This document shows positions 34,904 to 43,236 of a stretch of DNA of 64,000 bases, piece by piece. The stretch comes from Luteibacter sp. Sphag1AF (GTDB lineage: Bacteria > Pseudomonadota > Gammaproteobacteria > Xanthomonadales > Rhodanobacteraceae), in assembly GCF_014192715.1 (NCBI RefSeq), contig NZ_JACHYH010000006.1, positions 124,001 through 188,000 of the forward strand, given 5' to 3'. The position numbers and the translations under genes were made by a program. The notes beneath the pieces are model-generated. The model made no database searches, was not told the origin of the DNA, and worked only from the letters and a program-made list of their open reading frames with translations. Position 1 is the first letter of the stretch, and every line of letters starts with the position of its first letter.

Positions 34904-36856
34904 TCAGAGCTCGCGGGCCACGCGGAAGCCAACGCGTGCGCTGCGCAGCGTGGCGTCGGCTCCCTGACGATAGGCCGAGCGAACCATGTCCGGCGCGCTG
35001 CCCCACGAGCCGCCCCGTACCACCCGCCGCCCGCAGCCGGGATTGACCCAGGCTTCCGACGTGCGCGGTGCGCGGATGTAGTTGTCGTGCCAGCAGTCGC
35101 CGACCCATTCGGACACGTTGCCGCCCATGTCGTAAAGGCCGAACGGATTGGCCGAGAAGCTCATGACGGGCGCGGGGCCCCAGAAGCCGTCGCGATAGCC
35201 TGCAAAGGCATTGCTCCAGCGACGCCCGGACGGCGAGCGGTCACCGGAGCCCGTGAGGTTTTCCACGCGTGACGCGGGGGTGCCATCGCCCCACCAGAAG
35301 CGCGTCGTCGTTCCAGCACGAAGGGCGTATTCAAACTCCGCCTCGCTGACCAGCCGGTATTTCTTGCCTGTGCGCGTGGACAGCCAGTTCGCGTACGCGT
35401 TGGCATCGTTCCACGACACGTTGACGACCGGCAGGCGGTCCTGGCCCGTGCGGCCGGAATAGTCGTCCTGCCAGGTGGCCGAGTCGTCGTCACGCAGGCC
35501 GCCGCTGGATTCGTCGTAAATGCTGCCCCCACCCAGCGACTGGGACTGCGGCACGTAACCGGTGGCGCGGACGAAATCGCGGAACTGCGCAATCGTGATC
35601 GCACTCTGACCCAGCGCAAAGCCCTTGGAAATCTGTACGGCGTGCTGCGGCGACTCGTTGGCATCGTGGCCCCGCTCGCCGTCCGGCGAGCCCATCTGGA
35701 AAGCGCCCGTGGGCACCACCACCATCGGCGGGGCCTGACCGGTGCTGTCTACGAAGCGGTCGGCGAAGACCTGGCCAGGTTTATAACTGGCGTACAGCTG
35801 CGCATTGGTCATGCGCTCGTTGAAGTCGTCGATGCCACCCAGGTCCGGGCTGACCTGCTGCGCTTTCGTGGCCAGGTTTCGGGCCAGTTCCAGATTGCCC
35901 GCATCCAGCGCCGAACGCGCCTGCGTCAGCATGGCGGCGCCACTCTGGCGGCGCATGCCTTCGATGCGGCCGCGGGTGTCCTGCAAAGCCTGGGAATCGG
36001 GCTGAATGGCCGCCGCTTCCGCAAGCGCGGTGTCGGCTGCTGCGAAGTCGTTCTGCGCTACGGCCGCCAGCGCGCGATCAAGCACGGCACGCTGCACCTG
36101 GGTAATGCCCAGCTCGGCGACGGCATTTTCCGCATCCAGGCTGAGCACTTCGCGATACACGTCCAGCGCGCTGCTGCCCTGCGGCTGATCCGCATGGCCC
36201 TGCTGCAGGAGTGCAGCGGCCTTGCCCAGCAACGGTCGTACGCGCTCAAGCAGGGCGAGTTTTTGCTGCAACGCCGGCACGTCGTCCGCACTGGAAGGCA
36301 GCGGTTTCAGCGTGGCCAGAGCATCCTTCGCCGCATCGGCGTCGCCCAGTGCGATGTCCTGTTCGATTTCCGCGACGAGGCGAGCCCGCACGTCGGCCAG
36401 GCCCGAGGTGGCGCGCTTGCTGTCTGCCTTTTCTTTCAGCGCTTCCATGTAGAGCGTGGCCGCGCTTTCCTTGCCTCCCACCAGACGGTCGGCAGCCAGC
36501 GCCTTGTCGGCGCGGTCGAGCAGAGCCGTGAGCTCCGGGGAGTCCGGCGTCTTCTGATCCGGCAACGGGGCTTCGGGTGTTTTCTCCTTGCGCCGGGCCG
36601 CGATCACCGCCGCCGGAGCCAGCATCAGCGGGGGGCCTGCATCCACTTCGGAGGCCATCTGCGCATTGCCCTGCGGGCGCTGGTCAAAGCCCATGTTGGT
36701 GGCTGCGGCCCGCAATGGCGCCCCCGGCGTCTGCGCGTGCGGCTGCACGTGCATCAGCTCGGGAAAGAAGTGATAGAACAGGGCAAAAGCGAGCACGGCA
36801 ACGCCGGCCGCACCGCCGATGGCGCGCTGTCGTCGGACAGTTTCGGTGCTTGGCAT
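34904..36856 (-). CDS. Membrane-anchored protein with TPR-like helices and C-terminal SUMF1 (FGE-sulfatase) domain
   Basis: A 650-residue protein. One helix near the N-terminus (AIGGAAGVAVLAFALFYHFF) anchors it; a long alanine-rich helical region follows (about 105-370), with repeats such as LLDRADKALAADRLVGG and SALDAGNLELARNLATKAQQ like degenerate TPRs. From about 375 a SUMF1/PvdO domain starts: VVVPTGAFQMGSPDGERGHDANESPQHAVQISKGF, FRDFVRATGY, LPVVNVSWNDANAYANWLS, YRLVSEAEFEYALRAG, NVSEWVGDCW, RVVRGGSWGSAPDMVRSAYRQ. The cysteine pair that aerobic formylglycine-generating enzymes need after VRGGSW is absent, so it is not expected to make formylglycine. Similar proteins occur near Xanthomonadales envelope genes. 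Function unknown. Confidence 0.82.
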   Translation of the reverse strand: MPSTETVRRQRAIGGAAGVAVLAFALFYHFFPELMHVQPHAQTPGAPLRAAATNMGFDQRPQGNAQMASEVDAGPPLMLAPAAVIAARRKEKTPEAPLPDQKTPDSPELTALLDRADKALAADRLVGGKESAATLYMEALKEKADSKRATSGLADVRARLVAEIEQDIALGDADAAKDALATLKPLPSSADDVPALQQKLALLERVRPLLGKAAALLQQGHADQPQGSSALDVYREVLSLDAENAVAELGITQVQRAVLDRALAAVAQNDFAAADTALAEAAAIQPDSQALQDTRGRIEGMRRQSGAAMLTQARSALDAGNLELARNLATKAQQVSPDLGGIDDFNERMTNAQLYASYKPGQVFADRFVDSTGQAPPMVVVPTGAFQMGSPDGERGHDANESPQHAVQISKGFALGQSAITIAQFRDFVRATGYVPQSQSLGGGSIYDESSGGLRDDDSATWQDDYSGRTGQDRLPVVNVSWNDANAYANWLSTRTGKKYRLVSEAEFEYALRAGTTTRFWWGDGTPASRVENLTGSGDRSPSGRRWSNAFAGYRDGFWGPAPVMSFSANPFGLYDMGGNVSEWVGDCWHDNYIRAPRTSEAWVNPGCGRRVVRGGSWGSAPDMVRSAYRQGADATLRSARVGFRVAREL

Positions 36857-36981
36857 GGTGGGCTGTTCCGTGCGGGCCTGCTATCGTGCGATGCCCACCT
36901 TAGGCAATCGCGCAGCACAGGGCAACACGTGCGTACCCCGCGCGCAGCGATGCCACGCCAGAAACCGCAAGGACACTACTC

Positions 36982-38100
36982 ATGGCAGCAAGCGACATCG
37001 TGCCCACGGCCCCCTGGATCGACGGAAGCGAAGCACTGGATGCATGGCTTGCCCCGATCGCCCCGGCGACCGTGGTCGGCCTCGATACGGAATTCATGCG
37101 TCGCAACACCTTTTACCCGCAGCTGGCCCTGCTACAGCTGGCGTACGACGAGCGCTATGCGCTGATCGACCCGCTCACCTTCAACATGGGCCCGTCACTG
37201 AAGAGAGCGCTGGCCGACCAGGACGTGGTCACCGTCATGCACAGCGCCAGCGAAGATCTGGAAGCGCTGTCCCCCCTGCTCCCGGATGGCCCGCACACCC
37301 TGTTCGACACGCAGATCGCGGCCGCCTTCGTGGGCATGGGTCTTGGCATCAGCTACCGCGCGCTGGTCGCCGAGCTGGTGGGCGACGAGCTGGACAAGGG
37401 CGAGACACGCTCGGACTGGTTGCAGCGTCCGCTCACCGACTCGCAGAAACTCTATGCCACGCTGGACGTCGTTCATCTGCACCCCGTGCACGCGATCCTT
37501 GCCGAACGTCTCGCCCAGCGCGACCGCACCGCGTGGCACGCCGAAGATTGCGCACGGCTGAAGGCCCGTGCCAGCCACCGTGATGGCGATCCGCAGCCAC
37601 AGCGCAGCTTCAAGGGTTCCAGCGAATGGTCGCCTGAGCAGCAGGCGCTTTTGCGTCGGGTGTTGCGCTGGCGCGATGCCACGGCGCGCTCACAGGACCG
37701 CCCGCGCCCGTGGCTGATCGAAGACGCGCAGGCTGCCAGCCTCGTCTACGAAAAGCCCCGCAGCCTCAATGATCTTGAATCACGCACGCGCGGCCAGCGC
37801 GCTCTGCGTTCCGCCCAGCGGCAGGAGCTGTTCGACCTGCTGGCCCATCCGGTGACGCCCGAGGAAATCGAAGCCACCGCGCCCATTGCCGGCCACCCGA
37901 TGGGTGACGAAAAACGCGCGATTTCCGCGATGAAAGACGTCATCGACAAGCTGGCGACCGAGCTGGACCTTCCGCCTGGCCTGCTGTGCGCCCGTCGTTC
38001 GATGGAAGAATATGTGGTGGGCAAGCAGTGGCCGGAGTCACTGGAGGGCTGGCGTCGCGGCGTGCTGTTTGATCGCCTGTCGCCGTTGCTGCCCGGCTGA
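36982..38100 (+). CDS. rnd: Ribonuclease D
   Basis: 3'-5' exoribonuclease that trims tRNA 3' ends, 372 residues. The DEDD catalytic domain shows VVGLDTEFMRRNTFYPQLALLQLAY, HSASEDLEAL, and DWLQRPLTDSQKLYATLDVVHL; the HRDC domain is around residues 215-295 (EWSPEQQALLRRVLRWRDATARSQDRPRPWLI). It is divergent from the SUMF1-domain gene (126 nt apart). Confidence 0.94.
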   Translation: MAASDIVPTAPWIDGSEALDAWLAPIAPATVVGLDTEFMRRNTFYPQLALLQLAYDERYALIDPLTFNMGPSLKRALADQDVVTVMHSASEDLEALSPLLPDGPHTLFDTQIAAAFVGMGLGISYRALVAELVGDELDKGETRSDWLQRPLTDSQKLYATLDVVHLHPVHAILAERLAQRDRTAWHAEDCARLKARASHRDGDPQPQRSFKGSSEWSPEQQALLRRVLRWRDATARSQDRPRPWLIEDAQAASLVYEKPRSLNDLESRTRGQRALRSAQRQELFDLLAHPVTPEEIEATAPIAGHPMGDEKRAISAMKDVIDKLATELDLPPGLLCARRSMEEYVVGKQWPESLEGWRRGVLFDRLSPLLPG

Positions 38101-38172
38101 ATGCGATTATTGGACGGGCGCTTCACTGGAGGCGTCCGCTCAAGGCATTCGGGCGTTCTTACCCGACGAAGT

Positions 38173-38925
38173 TCACGTATTGCCCAGTTGGGACAGTTCC
38201 GCCTTCGCCGCCTTCAGCCATGATTGCTCCTTGCGCCGGTAGTACGCGGGCATCAACCCCGCACGGCGAATCTGCCCTTCAAGCACGTCACGCGCCTCTG
38301 CCTGGCGCTGCATGCGTGCCAGCAAACGCGCGTAGCGATAGCGGCCTTCTTCGCCCGGATAACTGTCTGCCAGCACGGCGTACTCGGCCAGCGCCGCTTC
38401 CGACTCGCCCAGTTCTTCCAGGCAACGGGCATACAACAGATGCCCTTCGTGAGACTTGAAGGTCGGATTGGTCTTGATCAGATCTTCCAGCGTCTGCCGC
38501 GCCCCTGCGTAATCGGAGCCGCCCGCCTGAGCCTGGGCCAGCGCCAGCATGAAATGTGGTTCGTTTGCATACATGCCCGTCAGCAGGCTGCGGTAAAGCT
38601 CCTGCGCATTCGCATAATCGCCCAGTTGCAGACTTTCCTCGGCAAGACGGCGACGATTGTCCACCGTGTTGCTCAATTCCAGCTGACGCTGGAGCTCCCG
38701 GCGACGACGCTGCGGGTCGATCATCTTCATGGCATTCGTGGCCGCCTTGCGACCACGCGGGTCCTTGCGCAGATCGGGAATCACCGCCACCAGCACGTAC
38801 ACCCCCACGGCCAGGTACGAGCCGATGATGAGCAGCCAGATCCAGTAAAGCGGCCGCCCGCTGCGCACCACGTGGACGGCGCAGGCAACCTGCAGGGCAA
38901 TCGACAGAATGAAAACGAGGGACAT
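38173..38925 (-). CDS. Inner-membrane TPR protein
   Basis: A 250-residue protein with two N-terminal helices (LVFILSIALQVACAVHVV and YWIWLLIIGSYLAVGVYVLVAVI; the segment between resembles the PLDc_N membrane motif) and then three TPR-like repeats from about residue 85 to 215 (RRLAEESLQLGDYANAQELYRSLL, MLALAQAQAGGSDYAGARQTLEDLI, ARCLEELGESEAALAEYAVLADSYPGEE). Probably a scaffold facing the cytoplasm or periplasm. No specific function known. It converges with rnd and is followed by nothing in the operon. Confidence 0.8.
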   Translation of the reverse strand: MSLVFILSIALQVACAVHVVRSGRPLYWIWLLIIGSYLAVGVYVLVAVIPDLRKDPRGRKAATNAMKMIDPQRRRRELQRQLELSNTVDNRRRLAEESLQLGDYANAQELYRSLLTGMYANEPHFMLALAQAQAGGSDYAGARQTLEDLIKTNPTFKSHEGHLLYARCLEELGESEAALAEYAVLADSYPGEEGRYRYARLLARMQRQAEARDVLEGQIRRAGLMPAYYRRKEQSWLKAAKAELSQLGNT

Positions 38926-39051
38926 GCCTTTCTCTTCGTGTACCAGGGCGGCGTGCGAATGCTACAGCAGGCCGGTTGGCGGGTGCGGAATGAGGCCCGG
39001 AGCCCCTCTTGGCGAACCCTCAATCTCCCTGCTAACATCTTTGCCTCGTGT

Positions 39052-39127
<76 letters not shown>

Positions 39128-39139
39128 CTTCATCGCTTA

Positions 39140-39178
39140 AAAACATCGGCATACGATTGCATCGTATGCCGATGTTTT
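39140..39178 (+). terminator. Terminator of tRNA-Ala with 18-bp perfect stem
   Basis: AAAACATCGGCATACGAT pairs exactly with ATCGTATGCCGATGTTTT across a 3-nt loop (TGC), 12 nt after the tRNA. A-tract before and T-tract at the end of the stem suggest it can act on both strands. Confidence 0.85.
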
Positions 39179-39435
39179 GCGTGGCTGGGGACAGGCACTA
39201 GCAGTGCGCCAGATTTGTGCCAACGACCGGGCGATCGCTTGTCGCCGATGTATCAGATGGAAAACAAATCCATCCTGCTTCACCCTTGGGGCCTGTGCGC
39301 CGTAGACAGGGGGAGGTGACATCCCTCTGACGCATGCCCTGGAGTGTGCTTGAGCACCCCGCCGCCTACTTTGACGAAAGCAGATGTTGAAGGCTGGTTG
39401 GCGGGCGTGGTTGCGCAAGCAACACCACCAGCGCG

Positions 39436-39570
39436 TTGCGCGCGCCATCGCAAGGAACCGTTACCTACGTTTACACCGATCCGGGGGCACGCCATTGGCT
39501 GAAGCAGACGCCAATGGCAACATCCGTCAAAGGTTTGATTACACGCCCTACGGAAACACAGCTCCACCGC
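39436..39570 (+). pseudogene. RHS core repeat remnant (frameshifted)
   Basis: One frame reads GTVTYVYTDP, the next frame continues GTPLAEADANGNIRQRFDYTPYGNTA; together they give the conserved RHS/YD sequence Y-V-x-T-D-x-x-G-T-P-x-A-x-x-D-A-N-G-N ... F-D-Y-T-P-Y-G found just before the variable toxin tip of RHS proteins. A small deletion near 39,482 separates the frames and nothing continues after it. The rest of 39,179-39,691 shows no gene. Confidence 0.8.
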
Positions 39571-39691
39571 CGAAGCGACCTCCCCCAACCGAAGCCACAC
39601 CCGATAATGCCCGTTCCCAGCAGAGTTCGCAGAATTGCCTTGCGTAGCTCTATTTCGTTAGCACACGTGACCATCCGGTGAGGGCATTAGT

Positions 39692-40132
39692 ATGTTGGTG
39701 AAGAAAGCCACAGGACTCGCGTTGACATCAGCACTCATTTTTTTGTGTGGCTGTTCCGCATCCCATTCCACCGCTGTTTCAATGATTAAAGATGGCGTCG
39801 TCATTTCCGCCAAGTTAAGAAGTATTTCAACTAACAGCACCCATCAAGCACGCTTCGTCTATGGAGAGTTAACCTTAAATGGAGAAAACAAGAAGCTAAA
39901 GACCGTAAATCTAGATTGCTTCATCTTGACGATCAATGACGTTGCAAGCGATGCCATTTATGTGGATAGCATCGCCTCAGTCTTGAATGACCGCTATCCG
40001 GCAGATGCAGATGGCAAAGTCCAAGTCCCCGTGTACTGGTCTTATCCTGTTGATAAGCCGCTCGAAGAGCGCGACCTTTCTAGTGCCAAACTTGGTATGA
40101 AACCTGGAATAAGCTCCTGCTTTCGTTACTAA
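39692..40132 (+). CDS. Hypothetical lipoprotein, possible orphan immunity protein
   Basis: A 146-residue predicted lipoprotein: signal peptide with lipobox FLCGC (Cys21), mature part beginning SASHSTAVSMIKDG. No family is recognised. The DNA is clearly AT-richer than the core genome. It lies 120 nt after an RHS core fragment; in RHS loci that place is usually taken by the toxin tip and its immunity gene, and immunity to periplasmic toxins is often a lipoprotein. That role is an inference only. Two cysteines (in NLDCFIL and ISSCFRY) could form a disulfide. Confidence 0.6.
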   Translation: MLVKKATGLALTSALIFLCGCSASHSTAVSMIKDGVVISAKLRSISTNSTHQARFVYGELTLNGENKKLKTVNLDCFILTINDVASDAIYVDSIASVLNDRYPADADGKVQVPVYWSYPVDKPLEERDLSSAKLGMKPGISSCFRY

Positions 40133-40181
40133 GGCTGGAACTCTTTAAATCATCCCCCCGCACCAAACGTTGGCTGCTGGC

Positions 40182-40343
40182 ATGCCTGAAGCTACCGTGT
40201 CGCAAGGTCAAGTGGGCTGGCATGAAATCGACAACGGGCAATTACAGTTCAGTTACCCCCAAGGCGCGTTGAACGGCAGTCAAACTTCGAAGATGCAGAA
40301 CAATCTCAATCAAGAGCAAGGCCTGTTCCAAGCTGGCCCATGA
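40182..40343 (+). pseudogene. Short ORF resembling the C-terminal tip of a toxin protein
   Basis: An open frame from a stop at 40,146 codes MPEATVSQGQVGWHEIDNGQ and then QFSYPQGALNGSQTSKMQ, ending FQAGP. It has good protein character but no start signal, and its stop overlaps the next ATG (ATGA), the arrangement of toxin-immunity pairs at the end of RHS or similar polymorphic toxin genes. I read it as the detached end of a larger gene. Not recognised as any family. Confidence 0.45.
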
Positions 40344-40816
40344 ACATAAACCTATCCAACATGCGTTTTATATTCGGTGCGCTGCTTTTTGGCCTAACGG
40401 GACCGGCATGCGCTCAGGAGCAAGTACTAAGTCCCAGCACACTCAATGCCAATCCAAGCGCCTACAAGAATAAGGACGTGACGGTGCGTGGCTATGTCAC
40501 GCTGGAACTCGAAGGGCATAATCTTTACGAATCCAAGGAGCTCAACGAACAGTTTCGTAAGGGCTTCGATGCCGGCAGCAAAGATTTCCACGTGCGCGAC
40601 TACACAAAGTATTGCCTGACCATCGCGAATCCGGACTTGATGTATCGCAACCGGGCGACGCTGCGCGGCAAAACTCTAGTAGTTAAGGGCAAGTTTCTGG
40701 ACGACTATCGAAACCCCCGCGTGATCGACTTAGGCGCGTGCCCGTTTCCGACTGCAATTTTGATCGACATGGGCGACTTCAAGCTTCGTTACGGGAATCT
40801 GCTGCCGAACAAGTGA
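40340..40816 (+). CDS. Exported hypothetical protein, possible orphan immunity protein
   Basis: A 158-residue protein with a signal peptide (FIFGALLFGLTGPACA, cleaved before QEQV). The mature part contains NPSAYKNKDVTVRGYVTLELEGHNLYES and GKTLVVKGKFLDDYR, a pattern of strands like small OB-fold proteins; CLTIANP and LGACPFPT hold two cysteines. It starts by ATGA overlap with the upstream toxin-tip-like ORF, so it may be the matching immunity gene for a periplasmic toxin. No family is recognised with certainty. Confidence 0.6.
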   Translation: MNINLSNMRFIFGALLFGLTGPACAQEQVLSPSTLNANPSAYKNKDVTVRGYVTLELEGHNLYESKELNEQFRKGFDAGSKDFHVRDYTKYCLTIANPDLMYRNRATLRGKTLVVKGKFLDDYRNPRVIDLGACPFPTAILIDMGDFKLRYGNLLPNK

Positions 40817-40830
40817 GTACGAATTCGCCC

Positions 40831-41049
40831 ATGCCTGCTTCACAACTTATTTTCTTAGACTTCGGAAATGCGGACGAATCCGACATAATCCGCCTTACCA
40901 CTGTCGGCTCGTTGCGTGATTTGGCAACGCTTGGCGTGGAACTGAAAGAAGTGCTGGAGCTGCACATCACAGACGGCGAAATATCGGCTTCTGCTGTAGT
41001 GCAGCGTCGAGACGGTATGTGGGCCTCCAAAGTACTGCACTGGGACTAG
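40831..41049 (+). CDS. Hypothetical small protein
   Basis: A 72-residue product (MPASQLIFLDFGNADESDII, then LRDLATLGVELKEVLELHITDGEISASAVVQRRDGMWASKVLHWD). Acidic, no signal peptide, beta-alpha-beta like. It begins 15 nt after the previous gene. The longer ORF overlaps the previous gene in another frame and is rejected. Unknown function; possibly a second small protein of the same cassette. Confidence 0.5.
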   Translation: MPASQLIFLDFGNADESDIIRLTTVGSLRDLATLGVELKEVLELHITDGEISASAVVQRRDGMWASKVLHWD

Positions 41050-41144
41050 CCAGACCATCGAGGTCGATTCTGGCGACGTCTACCCCCTCCAAAAACCATG
41101 GATGGTTCTGGGGAATTAGAGGATTTCCCAGAACGGCCACGACG

Positions 41145-41605
41145 CTATCTCTTCCTGATGGCCGAGTACAGATCAGCACAGCCGTTTGGCGCGGTGAGCA
41201 GCGTGGGGTGGTAGTAGCGCAGCAGCATGCGCGCGGTGATCTTGGCCAGCTCGTGAAGCTGGAAGCACGAGGCGAGCCGACTCGTTGCCTCATGGCGAAG
41301 GTCGTGGAATCTCAAATCGACCAGGAACGTCGGAGCGGGTGCCCGGCCTTGATCGGCACATTCGCGTTCGTAGGGGGTGCGAGCACGTTGCATCGCTCGC
41401 TCAAACGCCTGCGTGATGCCATCAGGATGCGTGGCAAAGGCCGAACCGCGCAGTTCAGTCGGCAGAGCTGGCTTTTGCGCCGCTGCCCCTTGCCCGCGGA
41501 AGCGGGCAACAAACCTGCAAGCACATCGACGGCCACGGACGACAGCGGCACGTCGCGGCTGTTGCCGAACTTCGTCTCGGGGAGATGTGCCACCAGTGTG
41601 GCCCT
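41145..41605 (-). pseudogene. Tyrosine-type phage integrase, N-terminally truncated and frameshifted
   Basis: The first part reads VAHLPETKFGNSRDVPLSS and AVDVLAGLLPAS, the strand-loop region of phage integrases; after a frameshift near 41,445 the other frame reads ATHPDGITQAFERAMQRAR and LVDLRFHDLRHEATSRLASC, with the catalytic HxLR-type box (HDLRHEATSR). The next motif is KITARMLLRYYHPT, where the expected GH-x-x-x segment (G-H then M-L-x-R-Y) has lost several codons, removing the histidine; the tyrosine in RYYHP remains. An N-terminal stop lies just before the first motif. It cannot be active. Confidence 0.85.
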
Positions 41606-41796
41606 CTCCGCCTAATCGTCGCCATCACAACCTCCTCACCCAGTGAGCCATATGTGGGCTTCCGGCTATCCAGCAGGTTCGCTAATTCCGCGACCAGACC
41701 CGGACAGGCAAACTGACCTTCGGCTGGATAGGCGCCAGTGTCTTGGCGACAGCGCGCAGGATCTCGTTGTAGAGGTCTGCGTGCTTAGGGGCCTCC

Positions 41797-42010
41797 CCCG
41801 TGATGATTACCAGAGCGCGCTGGCCGAACGGATCAACGGCATCCTGAAAGAAGGGTTACTGCTGCAACGGCCGGCGGATCTGCACAGGCCCGACAGATGG
41901 TCAGGGGGTCGGTGGTTATCTACAACCACGAGCGTCCTCACCTGTCGAAAAATGACAGAACGCCCAATGAGGTCCATCGGGCGTTCTTTCGGCAGGAACG
42001 TACCGCTTAG
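41797..42010 (+). pseudogene. IS3-family transposase OrfB, C-terminal fragment with frameshift
   Basis: One frame codes DDYQSALAERINGILKEG and LLLQRPADL; after a shift near 41,882 the next frame codes ARQMVRGSVVIYNHERPHLS and RTPNEVHRAFFRQ, ending TAG at 42,008-42,010. These are the last part of the IS3 integrase core, including the final catalytic Glu region (AERING) and the closing Y-N-x-x-R-P-H box. The first part of the transposase and OrfA are missing. It ends 1-2 nt into the stop codon of the OmpA-like gene on the other strand. Confidence 0.85.
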
Positions 42011-43050
42011 CCGTCCGTGCGTACCAGTTCAACTCTCCGGTTCTTGCTGCGGCCATCCTCGCCAGCATTGTCGGCAATCGGCTTGCTGGCGCCGAAGCCC
42101 TGGGCCTGAAGGCGAGTCGGGTCGATCCCCTTCGCAACCAGCGCGGCGGTTACTGCTTCGGCACGCTGCTTGGACAATTGCTGATTGTGCGTTTCGTTGC
42201 CGACGTTATCGGTGTGCCCGTCGATCGAGATTTTCAGCGAGGGAGATTTAGTCAGCAGCTTACTGATCTCATCAATCACAGGCTGGTCCTCTTGCCTGAT
42301 GACAGCCTTGTCAGTATCGAAATTCAGGTAAAGCGCGATACGGCCTTTATCGTCGAGCGCCCGCTGCATTTCGTCAGCCTTGACGAAGCCCACCGCCGTT
42401 TTCATGTCACCTTCCATCACCGTGATGATCTGGGTGTATCCGCCGCCGACAAACAGGCCGATCCAGACGTTGCCCTCTGGCTTTCGGATCAGGTAGTAGT
42501 CGTAGCTGTCCGGGCTCATCGCCACGCGCATCTTATTGACGACGAGGTCGCCCAGGTCGTTGTTGTCCTGGGCCAGCATGGCAGGATTGGTCGGCAACAT
42601 CGTGCTGACCTTCACCCCGCCCAGCGCCTTGATCGCCATCTCGTAGTTTCGCTGCGCCGCAAGGTCCGACAGCTTCACGTCCGAGTTCATGAAGTGCCGG
42701 TTTTCGTAGCGGCCTTCAACGGGCAGGAGTTGATCGCCGGCAATGACGTAGATCCGGTCGAATTCGGACGTCTTGACGAACTTGTGGCCATCGTCCAGCC
42801 CGGCAGGCCAGTCGAGATAGGGGAAAGGCGGCAGTTCCGCGGTCGACATGGGCACGCTGCCAACATCGAACTTGGCCGGACTGGCCACGGGGCTGCTCGC
42901 CACCGGGTTGGCCGCTGGTGCGGGCGCCGCTGCGGGCGTCTGGCTGGCCACTGACGCGGCACCATCCGCATCGTGTTTTTTGTTGCAGCCAGTGAGGGCT
43001 GATACAGCGGCGACTACGGCGATAAAGCCGACTTTTGACCATGCTTCCAT
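42007..43050 (-). CDS. OmpA-domain lipoprotein with novel N-terminal domain
   Basis: A 347-residue lipoprotein (lipobox SALTGC, Cys22) with a proline/alanine-rich linker, an unfamiliar domain of about residues 55-215 (FPYLDWPAGLDDGHKFVK, RIYVIAGDQLLPVEGR, GLFVGGGYTQIITVMEGDM), and a C-terminal OmpA peptidoglycan-binding domain from about 235 (IALYLNFDTDKAVI, SISIDGHTDNVGNETHNQQLSKQRAEAVTAAL with ISIDGHTDNVG, and GFGASKPIADNAGEDGRSKNRRVEL). The end SKNRRVEL is the usual peptidoglycan-binding NRRVE box. ATG at 43050 gives a proper signal peptide. First-in-line products of the exported gene run on this strand lie upstream at 43,237-45,995. Confidence 0.85.
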   Translation of the reverse strand: MEAWSKVGFIAVVAAVSALTGCNKKHDADGAASVASQTPAAAPAPAANPVASSPVASPAKFDVGSVPMSTAELPPFPYLDWPAGLDDGHKFVKTSEFDRIYVIAGDQLLPVEGRYENRHFMNSDVKLSDLAAQRNYEMAIKALGGVKVSTMLPTNPAMLAQDNNDLGDLVVNKMRVAMSPDSYDYYLIRKPEGNVWIGLFVGGGYTQIITVMEGDMKTAVGFVKADEMQRALDDKGRIALYLNFDTDKAVIRQEDQPVIDEISKLLTKSPSLKISIDGHTDNVGNETHNQQLSKQRAEAVTAALVAKGIDPTRLQAQGFGASKPIADNAGEDGRSKNRRVELVRTDG

Positions 43051-43236
43051 ATGACGCAATTCCTGAAATGATGAATGCCGATGCCGCGACGTTCCCAAAG
43101 CGCACAGACCAAAGGTGCAGCATCCAGCTCAGCGGGCAACCCTTGGTAGCGACAAGGCGATGGAGTGTGATTGCCCTTCGTCGTGCTGGCACCTGATATC
43201 TACTCAGGGCAAGCAAACCAAGGTCCACCCGGCGTG

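Noticed and set aside
34904-36856. Formylglycine-generating enzyme
   Set aside because: The fold is present, but the active-site cysteine pair is absent, so I call it a SUMF1-domain protein only.
41690-41790. Minus-strand frame reading ADLYNEILRAVAKTLAPIQP
   Set aside because: Looks protein-like over about 30 residues, but has no start and no recognisable family; probably another gene scrap in the decayed part of the island.
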